64,000 bases of DNA from Caecitellus pseudoparvulus (lineage: Eukaryota > Bigyra: Bicosoecida): NCBI GenBank assembly GCA_965644315.1, contig CBFFRQ010000041.1, forward strand, positions 178,506-242,505, in the 5' to 3' direction. A program made the translations under genes and the position numbers. This document shows positions 32,601 through 41,899 of the stretch, piece after piece; position 1 is the first letter of the stretch, and each line of letters opens with the position of its first letter. Under the pieces are notes generated by a model. The model was given only the letters and a program-made list of their open reading frames with translations, had not been told where the DNA came from and searched no databases.

Positions 32601-33204
32601 CCCACATGGCGCCCACGTCAATGCTGTCACCTTTGACACGCGGGGGAAGCGCATGTTCACGGCAGATGCTGCCGGGGTGGTCGTCGTGTGGGACGTGCCC
32701 AGCCAGCGCTGCGCAGACGTCTCCGCGTACAGTGTGCGGCGGAGGCAGACCCTGCCGGGCCTGGAGGGGCGCAGCATCGTCGCACTGGCCCCCCACCCCA
32801 CCCTGTCCCAGCTGGCCCTGCTCGCACACGGCAACGTGCTGCGCCTGGTGGACACCTCCTTCTCCACACTGCCCCTGGTCCGCACCTTCCCCGGAGTGCG
32901 CTGCTCATCATCCCACCTGGCTTTGGCCTTCTCACCAGACGGCGGGTTCCTGGCCGCGGGCAGTGAGGACGGTGAGGTGGGCGTGTGGGAAGTGGACAGT
33001 GGGCTGGTGGTGGAAGGTGCCGGGCAGGCGGGTGGCGCCCGGTCCCTGTACATCATGGGCTTTGGCCGGCAGCTGGACGTGGCGCTGAACGCGGTGGCGT
33101 GGCACCCCAACGAGCACATGGTCGCGCTGGGCGCGTTCGGAGGCGGGAACCCCGTCATGCTGTACGTGAACGACACGGGGGACGGGCGGCTGGCTGGGCT
33201 GTAG
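29695..33204 (+). CDS. AHI1: Jouberin (AHI1), ciliary transition-zone WD40 protein
   Basis: 1169 aa in one exon. The first true ATG is at 29695 (MPESDSPAAS). After a Cys-rich segment (~48-85, about 11 Cys in 35 residues) comes the C2-like region typical of Jouberin (VIDECTGHVLRRPLW, VWDETLVLP, VVLLFEVFEWG, YAVGWGYLRP). The WD40 propeller occupies ~690-1160: VAFSPSGEYVAVGASDRSG, IFLYEPGSGR, LTGHTGLVYHLQWRGDG, RPPVFVYGVAWHP, SAFDGKVRLW, FDTRGKRMFTADAAGVVVVW, AGSEDGEVGVWE, VAWHPNEHMVALGAFGGGNP. The match runs to the last repeat. The C-terminal SH3 domain of vertebrate AHI1 is absent. AHI1 organises the transition zone and ciliogenesis with other Joubert/NPHP proteins. AATGCATT lies 17 nt past the stop, shared with PACRG. 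Confidence 0.92.
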   Translation: MPESDSPAASPEGPEGQDVAGQPKDAEEEAKLSEFVADRASIARDPSQPGCCSGNGTNPSCGTSCAGCCGVVLNPLCGLCGGGVTPLALGVDEHLHAAAKSTAPGSRAAASSIASKWATSHERVTHAAAGAALAVHIVGLTSTLADPYVQHPLIRMTVIDECTGHVLRRPLWLPQQPQQGLSPHVPVAAAGTASHGALGGTQALPRVPPRGLCGGHQDPNAFAPNAHSARACVAYDYTPPQSTAPTAISVTTPAPEHGSQDAKPTATEVPAVWDETLVLPDDARVYLRAGVVLLFEVFEWGLRLPRRLLQQAKAGSGVYAVGWGYLRPVAPDGTCHAHMAPLLKISPPGTTASGAAHTTRRRSAATGSAGIHQRSQLNPTMELLSQSNGIPQLLTAEEAASMGGIPPGDQGSDAIPVLPHFGLGLAYARAVAEVAKDQPLPHQAEEGQTEAEALPEPGTNARHLTPAQRGKAGHWEGVYEVARPPLLRVRMHRWLTPTWQERQAALANTRSTVFEHVRSQDYTGGRERAVASTVGPKPGLLGMQCPPVVVQYRMRRRVEAGYNLGIQLAAVQPWWLEPAEEQESKQPAAGQGQGAADAAILAHSAAGVVDDWAAAGVAARMEEEAWSDLRFNLRHLDAEAASRLVDGGAAGGRAGGGGQAGDITDAGGAAGEREAMNALVLRQRRARDPCLPPVRHFRALPAGSLGCMAVAFSPSGEYVAVGASDRSGNYPIFLYEPGSGRRVSVLTGHTGLVYHLQWRGDGAMLASASADGSAMVWNILGSSHSEGEESDEPDESKPAAPQAGRARGRRAGQRGAHARHAAPTPSVANRELRKGPLEPHLVACLLHRPPVFVYGVAWHPHDDSVLVTSAFDGKVRLWTFSHGDAPEHSDRQGRGEAADEDTDDDVQVAERGSSSLKVQQARQRGVFLGALGTDWSPGGRTPAPPRQGSGADVPLSPMQRQLKGRGPQGPHGAHVNAVTFDTRGKRMFTADAAGVVVVWDVPSQRCADVSAYSVRRRQTLPGLEGRSIVALAPHPTLSQLALLAHGNVLRLVDTSFSTLPLVRTFPGVRCSSSHLALAFSPDGGFLAAGSEDGEVGVWEVDSGLVVEGAGQAGGARSLYIMGFGRQLDVALNAVAWHPNEHMVALGAFGGGNPVMLYVNDTGDGRLAGL

Positions 33205-33221
33205 CCGCGAGCCGGGCACTC

Positions 33222-33229
33222 AATGCATT
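33222..33229. terminator. palindromic AATGCATT in the 27-bp AHI1/PACRG gap
   Basis: The stop codons of AHI1 (33204, plus) and PACRG (33232, minus) are 27 bp apart, and AATGCATT occupies 33222-33229. If AATGCA is a poly(A) signal, the two 3' UTRs must overlap and cleavage for each must fall inside or near the other gene. Confidence 0.5.
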
Positions 33230-33231
33230 CC

Positions 33232-34374
33232 TCATGCCATGCAGGACTCGTAGGTGGGCACCAGGTACACAATGTTGATGTAGGCGTCCTCCCCTCCAAA
33301 CCTCTCCAGGGTGTTCAGCGTCTGCTGCACCAGGTCGCCCAAGTTCCCGCCCTTGCGCTGGCCGTACTCGATCTCGTCGCCCAGGTTCTTGTTCTTGGAG
33401 TGGAAGAGGTTCAGGATGGGCAGCAGCTGGCGGTAGTACGGGACGAGGGCCTGCCCCACCAAGGGCCCCCGCTCCACCTCCACGTCGCAGGTGGCCAGGC
33501 TCTGGATGACACGGCATGTGAAGGCCACGACGTCGGTGTTGCGTGTGTTCAGGGCGTTCTTCAGGGGGATGATGAGCTGGGGCACGACGGGCAGGATCTT
33601 GTTCCCGCCGAATTCCAGCAGGTCCGAAATGCCCTCCCGCGCCAAGAACTTGTACGGGTGCTCCGTCTCCCGCAAGCCGTCGGCGAAGAGGGGCAGGTAG
33701 TGGTGGAAGTCCAGGCTTTCGATTTTGGACTTCCACGCCAGTTTGTTGTGCACGTTGCGCTGGTCGATGATGCAGGGCAGGTCTCCGCGTTCGTAAAACC
33801 GGCGCAGCTCCGTGTTGGGCGGGTTTTCACGGGCCTCAAAGGCGCCAGCTCGAGGCGGCTTGGGCTTTGCCTCAGCTTCCTGCGAATCGCGCACTGCTGC
33901 TGCCACGGCCTTGGTCACGTTGCCCCCAAAGCCTTGACCCGCGCGCAGGAAGCGGCGGGGGTCCTTGCGAGTGGTTACCCGCCCAGGGTTAAACGCTGCA
34001 GGCGAATGGAGGAGCGCAGCAGGAATCGTGAGGCGCAGGAGGAGCAAGTCGCAGTGCGACGAAAAGCAACTCACCATTGGGGTTGCCCTCACCCGCTGCA
34101 AGGGCCCTGGGGTGGCGCCCGGGAGGGTGCAGTGCAGATGGTAGGGCTTTCGTTCGGTCCAAGGGGCTGCAGGTCTCAGAGTGCTTGATTGCCGCTGCCG
34201 GGTGCAGGTCAGTGCGGGGCTTGCCGAAACGCCTGCACAGGAGCCGCGGCTGCGTGTGGGGGGGCAGACGCCGTTCGGAGTGGGGCAGGCAGGGCCTCAC
34301 TTGTCCTGGCCAGACATGAATGAAGTCCCCTCGTCCAGGGGCTCGAACACCCCGCCGGACCTTGCAGAGGCCAT
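33232..34374 (-). CDS. PACRG: PACRG, ciliary doublet inner-junction protein (3 exons)
   Basis: Modelled as complement(33232..33995, 34075..34232, 34301..34374), 331 aa. Introns have GTGAGT/GTGAGG donors and CAG acceptors. The conserved PACRG core starts at ~130: [102 protein letters not shown]. The N-terminal ~130 residues ([47 protein letters not shown]) are the variable arm that lies along the A-B tubule junction. PACRG joins the A and B tubules of axonemal doublets, partly overlapping in role with FAP20. Start codons of PACRG and the coiled-coil gene are 352 nt apart and divergent. Confidence 0.95.
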
Positions 34375-34726
34375 AGTGGTGAGCCAGCTGCAGGAAGGTC
34401 GCGTGCAGCGAGAAGTGGCTGCAGCTGAGCCCTCGGCAACAACACCTTCCAAGGCACCACAAACAGCAAAAATGGCGAGGCTGTGCACTCCAGTCCGTCT
34501 TCCTGCACTAGCGTTGCAGTACGGGCTGGGTGAATTTGTGAGACCGCCGGCATGGCTCTCGTGCACCGCGAGAGCGGCAGCACACACTTTCCACCTGGCT
34601 GACACGAGGCAGGCGAGGGGGGCCGCTCGAGGGCAGACAAAAAAATGAACACCCACAGTACGCACTGGAGGGGTCTTTGCAGCGGGGAGGGGTTCATTTG
34701 CTGCTGCTCCGTGACACTACAGAGCC
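34375..34726. promoter_or_regulatory. divergent promoter region, PACRG / coiled-coil gene
   Basis: 352 nt between two start codons; both genes must be driven from here. No motif recognised with confidence. The arrangement suggests co-expression, which is inference. Confidence 0.45.
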
Positions 34727-37700
34727 ATGCAAGGTGCAAGTCGCCCCAGCCGGGCCGCCAGTGTGGAAGCTGTCGCGCCCGGTGCTCCCGCGTTCTCAGA
34801 CACCTTCACCAGCCAACCAGAGCCTGATGGGGATGACGACCCGCTGGCTGACGAGCGGTACGCCGTTGTGTCCTTGCTGAGCCAGCGCAAGGCCCTGGAT
34901 GCCGAGTTCGCAGAAGAGGTCCGGGAGGTAACCAAGGCAGCTGGCAGCGCCACCCTCTCCACACGCACGGCTGATGAGCGCGTGCGGCAACGTACCCTGC
35001 ACAAGCTGCACCCGAGGCTGGCCAACATTGCCCAGCGAGACACGTCGCTGGATGAAGCGATCACTCTGCGCACCGAGGCACAAGTGCGGAAGCTACAGGT
35101 GTGTCAAGCACCTTCCGTTGGCGTCGCGGGCGACGTTCACCCCGCACTCTGCCGCACCTCAGGCCCACGGGACAGAGCTGGCCATGGTGCTGCAGACACA
35201 GCATGAGGCAAATGCTTCGGCCAGGGAAGAGCTCGCTCAGCTCACAGCAGAGCTGGCGGCTCTGCAGGCCGAGGAGGCTGCTGCAGAGTCTGCTGCGGCA
35301 CAGGAGCCAGGGCGCCTTGCAGCGCAGGAGGCGGAGTTGGGCAAGGCGCTGAAAGCGAAGATCCGCCAAGCAGCGACTGCTGCCGTGGCAGACTTTGAGG
35401 CCAGTACCGCTGCTGTGCAGAGCTCCGTGACGCAGGAGCGGTACCAAGAGCAGCTGGCTGCGCAGCGTGCGGCGGATGACGAGGTGGACGGCCACTTGGC
35501 GTACCTGCACCGCCACAGCCTGACGGTTGGGAGGGACTTGGCCGGGCAGGCCGCCGCAGCGTACTTGGCAGTGCACCGCAAGGAGCTCGTGCACTGGCTG
35601 CGTGAGCGCAGCAAAGCGAAGGAGGAACTGCAGCTGGCGCAAACCGATTTCGCAGCTCTGGTGCACGACGTGGCTGCGCTGGTGGAGCACGAGGACAATG
35701 CGAGCCTTGTCGTGGAGAAGGGCTCCTTTGTGGAGGACGACTCTGACCTTGGTCGCTTGTCTGACGTCGAGTCAGACGACGAGAGCATCTCTAGCTCACG
35801 CGCCGGCCTGGCCAGCACCGCGACGTGGAGCGTCACCACCAAGGCCAGCCGCAAGTCACGCAAGTCTCTGGCAGCCAAGTCCCAGGTGGGGAGCAAGTCT
35901 CACAGCGGGCGAAGCAGGACCAGCCGCCGCATCCGGGCGGGGGAGACGATGTTCGGCGGGCGCAAGCGTGCCGCCGATGGCGTGCGCACTGTCCGCACCA
36001 GCTCCCGGGGCGCCACCATCCTGGACGGCTTCGGCGAGATCAAAGGCGGGCAGGGCCCCAACCTGCTCACTGCCGTGCGGGGAGAGGATGGGGAGGAGGA
36101 CGGCATCCGAGGCGGCATCTCGGACGAGGAGAGCACAGACTCGGAGGACGAAGGCGTGGACGAGCGCCGCACCACCCACGACAAACTCACTGCCGAGCCC
36201 CTGCTCCTGCACAAGGATCGTGTGAACGCCTTCTTCGAGGACCCCGCCCGCGCCCTGGGCCCCGACGTGCCGTCAGCACACTACACGGGGGAGGCGGAGG
36301 AGGAACTGCGAAGTAGGGTGTTGGACCTGCTGCGAAGAGACATCACGCGCGCAGACCTGCGCACCCACACGCTGCCGTCGGCACGGGTGGGCACCGTGAC
36401 GGCGCACCTGGACACCGCGGAGCCTGATCTGCACGGAGACACCTTGCACCTGCCTGACGGCTCCTTCTCCTCCCCCCTGGGCCACGTGCTGGCGAAGCAG
36501 GAGGGGCGGCCGCCCAAGTCTCCCCGGCGCACGTCCATGGCGGTCATGGCCCGCACAGGCTCGTCGTCCAGCCTGCGGAAGAGCCCCTCCCGCTCGCCCA
36601 AGGCTGCTCCCCGGCCCCCAGCGCCAGCACTGAAGAAGCGCAGCCCCAAGCCCAGCGCCGCGGCCCCAGCAGAGGCGACGAGCCCCTCCCCTGCAACGAG
36701 CCCCAAGCGCCGGGTGACCATGTCCAGGTCCCTGTCACAGAGCCGGATCATCGTGCCAGATGCGCCAGTGTTCGAGAGCAGCCCGGCGCCCAGCCCCACC
36801 CGGAAGGACGCCTCTCCCCGCCGCAGTATCCTCAAGCGATCCAGCAGTGGTGGCAGCATGACTGAGCTGGACTTGGGTTCCCCTGCTGCATCGCCAACGC
36901 GTAGCAAGCGTGCCGGCTTCTCCCTCCTCGCCACGACGGCTGAGGAGGTGAGCGACGACGACGAGGAGGTGGCCCCCGCTGCCTCACCAGACTTCACCCC
37001 CATGCGCGTCGCGCCGAGCCTGAAGCCGCCGCCGCTGCCCCTCGCGCAGCGCGACGCCAGCAGTTCACAGCGCTCACCCACCCGCCGCGGGTCCGTCATG
37101 TCTTCACACTTCCCGCCCCACGCGCCTGCGTCGGTGGGGGCACCCTCCCCAACCCACGCTTCCCAGCCAACCCCACACGGCCAGGCGTCACCTGCACAGC
37201 CAGGCGACGCAGGTCTCGGGGAATCTGCAGGGGAGCTGGTCTTCTCGCAGGATGCGCCTGCGGCGGAGCAGGCCAGTCAGCAGCTGCCGCTCGGCGCCGA
37301 CGGCCGCTTGCTGCCGGCGGACCTGAACGTGGACTTCACGCCCGAGCAGATGGCCCAAGGAAGAGCAGTGCTCTCTGAGCTGCAGGTACGCTTTGCCCCC
37401 CTCCCTTGCCCTCGCTCGCCTCCCATGCGCACATACCCGCCCGCCTCCCCACCTCTCCCCCTGTCGCAGAAAGCCGTTGTGGCTGACTGCCAAGCTAGCC
37501 TCACATACAAGCCGCGTGAGATGCTGAGCATGCTGCAGAGCATGCAGCGCATGGCCGTGCAGACGGCCATCATGTGTGGGGACAGCGCCGGCTTGCAGCG
37601 CGTGAAGGAGGCGTACGACGCGGAGCTGGGGCGCCTAGGGGATGTGGCGGCCATCGTGGCGCTGGAAGACTACCACGCCCACCTGCGCAAGGCGCTGGTG

Positions 37701-37955
37701 GAGGCGGACCTGGCGGCGGGACAGGCACTGGAGGCCATGGAAGGTGGCCAGTCGGCGGGGTCCGGCGTCCTGCAGCGCATGGGGCAGGACGGGCAGGCTC
37801 TGCGGGACGTGCTGGACAGGCGGCAAGAGCTGGCGGCCTCGGCGGCAGCGGTGCGCAACGACGCCCTGCTGCGGCACGAGGCGTTCCAGGAGACCTACGG
37901 CGAGGAGGTCCCGGTCTCCAGCGACCTGCTCCCCCACATGGCCACCATGCGCTGA
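34727..37955 (+). CDS. unknown coiled-coil and disordered protein (3 exons)
   Basis: Modelled as join(34727..35098, 35163..37385, 37470..37955), 1026 aa. Introns are phase 0 (GTGTGT and GTACGC donors). The second is 84 nt with no in-frame stop, so retention would add 28 residues; its Pro-rich, pyrimidine-rich content argues that it is spliced. Residues ~40-330 are helical and charged (LLSQRKALDAEFAEEV, EELAQLTAELAALQAEEAAA, RKELVHWLRERSKAKEELQL). Residues ~350-850 are disordered, rich in Ser, Pro, Lys (KSPSRSPKAAPRPPAPA, RRSILKRSSSGGS). The final ~160 residues are again helical (KPREMLSMLQSMQRMAVQT, RLGDVAAIVALEDYHAHLRK). No family recognised. Position between PACRG and LZTFL1 makes a ciliary or microtubule role a fair guess only. 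AATGCA 34 nt after the stop (37989-37994). Confidence 0.75.
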
Positions 37956-38075
37956 CGCAGCGTGGGGGCAGCTGCTCGGGCGACACACAATGCAACAGAC
38001 TGGCACTGGCTCCCACCTCCCTCGTCACGAACGCAGCAGACTCCGTGTGTGTCGCAAACATCTCGACGGGCTGCC

Positions 38076-39362
38076 ATGGCAATGTTCCGCAAAGACAGCC
38101 GGGCGCTGGATGCGCTGTTCTCGGACGAGCAGGGCATCGACCCCACCGCCATGTGAGGCTTGCGACGCCTTCGATGCGGGAAGTTCACAGGCGCGGGCAT
38201 GCCACACGCGCCCCCACGCAGTGTTGAGAAGCAGATGACTGGACACATGTACAAGTGTTCGTTGGATGGCTCGCGACGGTGGAAGCGCCGTTTTTTCGTG
38301 CTGAAGGATGGTGCGGCGGTCTGCGCGCGTTTCGCCGCACAGCCAGTGAAACGCAACCTCGCCCTCCTCCCTCCCGGCCAGGCTTCTTGATGTACTACGA
38401 GCCCCGCGAGAAGCGCCTGGTATTCTTTGATTTCCACCCAAAAGGTGCGGTGCCACACCCTCTGCCAAGGCCGTCTGTAGCTCGCCAACCACGCTCACTG
38501 TCTTCCCGCGGCGTGCTCAGGAGTCCTGCCTCTGGACGGGGTGGAGCTGGCGACAGTGCAGCTCGAGGATGGCCCCAAGGCCAACGGGAGGAAGGTGGTG
38601 CACGGCATTTCCATCACGCACCCCTCCTTCGGGGGCCGGGCGCTGCACTTGGCGGTGGAGGAGGAGGCCATGCGCAACACCTGGATGGCGGCGCTGGAGG
38701 CGTCGCGCCACGTCACGTACAAGAACGCCGTCACTGGCAGCACCAGCGTGGACATGTACAAGGACATGGCCACGCATGCGCAGACACGCATGGGCAAGAT
38801 GTCTTCCGACCTCATCGCCGCCAAGAAGCAGGCCAAGACCCTGGCAGCCACCCTGGCGGCCAAGAACGAGTACATCGTGAACCTCCTCACCACCATCGCG
38901 TCTGCGTCAGCGAAGCATGGCGTGCACATCCCCGTCCCAGAGGCGCCCGCTGCAGCCCCTGCCAGCTCCGCTGCCGCAGCGGCAGGCGGGGCTGGGGCAG
39001 AGGACACTCACGCTGACGACGCAAGCGACAGTGACGGGGAGGGGGAGGGGCGGGGCGTGCGGTTCGCGGCAGCAGAGGCTGCGGCAGGCCTCACCCTGGA
39101 CCTGAAGGACAAGGAGACTGCTGGGGAGCTGTCCCCACAGCACGGGGGGAGCCCTGGCCGCACGCCGGCCCCCAAGGACGGCCTGACGCCAGCCTTCCCC
39201 GCCAGCGAGGGTGGTGAGGGGGCTGCAGGGGAAGCGTCTGAGCCAGGGGAGGCTGCAGGTGGACAAGATTCGAAGGAAGACAGCGCTCCATCGGAGGACG
39301 CGCCCCCACGCACTGAGGCAACGCAGGACGGCAAGGCCGGCGAGGCGGACGAAGCTTCTTGA
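38076..39362 (+). CDS. PH-domain protein (4 exons)
   Basis: Modelled as join(38076..38152, 38222..38310, 38382..38444, 38521..39362), 356 aa. Exon joins restore a pleckstrin-homology domain at ~30-145: MTGHMYKCSLDGSRRWKRRFFVLKDG, FLMYYEPREKRLVFFDFHPKG, VLPLDGVELATVQL, HGISITHPSFGGRALHLAVE and the C-terminal helix AMRNTWMAALEASRH with its invariant Trp. Basic residues in the first strands (GSRRWKRR) could bind a phosphoinositide. A short helical stretch follows (MGKMSSDLIAAKKQAKTLAATLAAKNEYIVN), then ~160 disordered acidic residues. Membrane or phosphoinositide adaptor; partner unknown. No exact AATGCA after the stop, only AATGTA at 39400-39405. The gene starts 120 nt after the coiled-coil gene, same strand. 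Confidence 0.82.
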
Positions 39363-39586
39363 AGCGGCGCACTGGCGGGCCAATTACGAGCACTGCGCAA
39401 ATGTACACATCCCAGAGATTTGCCGCACACTGCCTTGACTGCACCTGCACCCTCCCACTGCCTGGCCGAGCGGCACTGGCCCCCAGGACGCTGAAACGTC
39501 GGGCACCGAGACCAGACCCCCCACACTTCCGCCACAAAGCTTTGTGCGGCTCAAGCTTGCAAGGCCTTCTCATTTGATTGTCTGCC

Positions 39587-40613
39587 ATGGCTGCCGCAGA
39601 CATGAAACTGGCGGAGGAAGATGTGTGTGGCTGCAGCAGACGCCCAATCGCAGAGGCGGCGTTTCACGTGCCTCCCAACCCGCCCGTTGCAGCTGAAGAG
39701 TTTCCTGTCCTTCTTCGAGCTGAAGCGGAGGCAGTATTCCCAGGAGCTCAGCGACGTCATCCATGACGTCCTCCTCGAAAGGTGCGTTGCCGCGCCCTTC
39801 AACCCCAGCGCCAGGCATCCCGGACGGCGCTGAGCCGCAGGGTGGTGGAGGACATGTTTTCCCGGGACGACGTGGAGGGCCTCTTCGAAGCTGCCGCCGA
39901 GTCCGCACAGGCAAAAGCAGAGCTGTACCTGGAGAAGCAAATCAACATGGCTGCCCTGGTCATTGAGCAGGTGTACACTGCTGCCCTGGACGCCGGTGTG
40001 CGGGTGTCCCTGGACATGTCCAGGGTGGAGGATGAGAGTGCGTGGCAGCTCCCGCCGCCCTGCCCAAGCCTCAGCACACACACCGCCGGTACCCCCGCCC
40101 CCTGCAGAACTCCTGCGAGAAGTAGGCAAGCTCAATGAGGAGCGCCTAACGGCCCTGCGGGAGGCACATGCCGGGCAGCTGAAGCTGGCCCAGCTCGGCG
40201 CCCGCAAGGGCATGCTGGAGGAGCAGCTGGATGACTTGCAAGCGCAAGTCACAGAGCTGAAGGCAGCCAACGCCAAGTTGGAGGCGGACAACATTGCCTT
40301 GCGTGGCCAGCTGGCGTCGTCCGGGGGGAGCGGGGGCAGCGCCGCGCCGGCCGAGGTGGAGGCGCTGCGCACGGCACTGGCTGCGCGGGACACGGAGCTG
40401 GCGGAGGCCCGGGCCATGCTGAGCGGGCTGTCTGCTGAGGCAGCCGCTGCCAACGAGCGCATCACGAGCACCCGGCAGTTCCAGCAAATGCGGGACATGC
40501 TGCACAAGAAGAACGCCACCATTACCCAGCTGCGGGGGCGGCTGCTGGCACACGACCCGACCGCTTTCGATGACGACGCAGATGCGGCCGCTGGTGGCGT
40601 TGTGCACAAGTAG
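39587..40613 (+). CDS. LZTFL1: LZTFL1 (BBS17), BBSome regulator (4 exons)
   Basis: Modelled as join(39587..39622, 39693..39781, 39841..40037, 40108..40613), 275 aa versus ~299 in human. Joined exons give LKSFLSFFELKRRQYSQELS, LLERVVEDMFSRDDVEGLF, MSRVEDEKLLREVGKLNEE, a long leucine-rich coiled coil (~130-245), and the diagnostic C-terminus QFQQMRDMLHKKNATITQLRGRL. Domain order, length and the last motif match LZTFL1, which controls BBSome and Smoothened traffic in cilia. The second intron is only 59 nt, the shortest modelled here. Start ATGGCTGCC. AATGCA 40 nt after the stop (40653-40658). Convergent with QCR9. Confidence 0.88.
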
Positions 40614-40748
40614 GTGTGGAGGGGGTGTCGGCTTGATGTGGCGCAAGGTGGCAATGCAGTGTCAAGCATGGGTTGAGCGGGTGTTGACCCCGAGAGAGCG
40701 CGGCACAATAATACGCAGTCGGTCAAGCTGCCTGCATTCACACCAGCG

Positions 40749-41162
40749 TCACTCGTCATCCTCCTCATCCTCGTCCTCGTCGTCGTCCTCCTCATCTGCC
40801 ACAATGGTCTCGAACTTGCTCCAGTCCATCGTCTCGTAGGTCTTCTGTGCGGGTCAGAGCAGCACGCCTGGCCGTGGCAGGGGGTTCACGAGCTCGTGCC
40901 CTGCACGTGCGGAACTTACGCCGTGGTTCGCGGCAGACCACACGGCATCCCCGACAGTGCCGTAGATGGACTCCAGAATCACAGCCCCGCCAACAATGAA
41001 CAGAAGGTAGGTGGAGTTGCGCTTCAGCACCAGGTGGTACGCCTGTGCCAAGGGTGTCTTGGGCACGCGGGAGTATGCCCGGAAGGAGGTGGCAGTGGAG
41101 GGCAGCGGCACGGAGGCAACACGGGCGGCCGCAGCGGCGCCGGCACGGGTCAGCGCCTGCAT
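40749..41162 (-). CDS. UQCR10: complex III subunit 9 (QCR9/UQCR10) with acidic tail (2 exons)
   Basis: Modelled as complement(40749..40844, 40920..41162), 112 aa. The intron has a GTAAGT donor and a CGCACAG acceptor, phase 0. The core AYHLVLKRNSTYLLFIVGGAVILE-SIYGTVGDAVWSAANHGKTYE matches QCR9: the R-N-S-T-Y motif, one inner-membrane helix, and the D-x-x-W...N-G-K end. The family is usually 55-65 aa. Here ~40 residues precede the core, Arg/Ala/Ser-rich like a mitochondrial presequence (MQALTRAGAAAAARVASV). After the core come MDWSKFETIVA and a run of 15 Asp/Glu. Human QCR9 has no cleaved presequence and no such tail. AATGCA (minus sense, 40733-40738), 11 nt past the stop. Confidence 0.88.
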
Positions 41163-41899
41163 TCTGGGAGGGTTTCGAGAGAGGATACGTCCACGGCCGA
41201 GAATGGCGGGAGGCGGGGGTGCCAGTGGGACTGTATTCGTGCGCGCGAGTCAGTGATGTGGCGCAGAGGTGGCATTGTGCTGAGGCTGGCCTTGGCCGAG
41301 CCACGCGGTGCAAGTCAACACCGAGCGGCTCCCGCTCCCGTCGTGCTCGCAGATACAGTGCACTGCCCAGTTAATCTTCACCTTGGCCGTCTTGCCCTAT
41401 AACCCGTCGGAGTGCTCGCCCCCAAGCCTGGCAGGCAAGCTTGTGTTGTCCGTCCAAGCAGCAGCCCCCGACTCCAACAAGGCACACTTCTAGCGAGAAA
41501 ACTCATGCGGTCCGGGGTAGCCCACCTGGTAGTGGGCGTAAGCACGCGCTGCTTGCGTGCACATCCCGACAGGGGCAGCTCCACCTGGCTGACCCCGGCT
41601 CCCGCAACGGCTGCAGGGCTGACCAGACCTCCAAGCACGTAACTTGGCACAGGCACTTTGCAGAGACAAACATAACCACTGCATCAGACAGAATCCGTTG
41701 TTTGCCGTGCCTTTACGCGCGTTCTTCACGGTGCATACGTGCCCCACCGCAAACTAGCCACGGCAAGCTTGGCAAGGAGTGTGGGAGTTGCAGTGTGAAA
41801 CGCCGCCTCCCACGCAAAGCTGCTGAGCCTCGTCAACGGAGAAGAACTGCAGCAAGCGAGGCAGCAGGTTCAGTACTAGGCATTTATTAGTGAAGCCCC
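41163..41899. other. divergent intergenic region, QCR9 / PKA-like kinase
   Basis: 737 nt, the longest gene-free stretch in the window. Short overlapping frames on both strands have no domain character. The part 41640-41760 is AT-richer. I looked for tRNA or snRNA signatures (paired arms, B-box-like GGTTCRA) and saw none. Confidence 0.5.

Noticed and set aside
31504-33299. Long minus-strand frames over AHI1
   Set aside because: AHI1 matches its family over the whole length on the plus strand; the antisense frames have no domain.
41640-41760. AT-richer patch considered as a tRNA or snRNA gene
   Set aside because: No cloverleaf pairing or B-box-like sequence visible.
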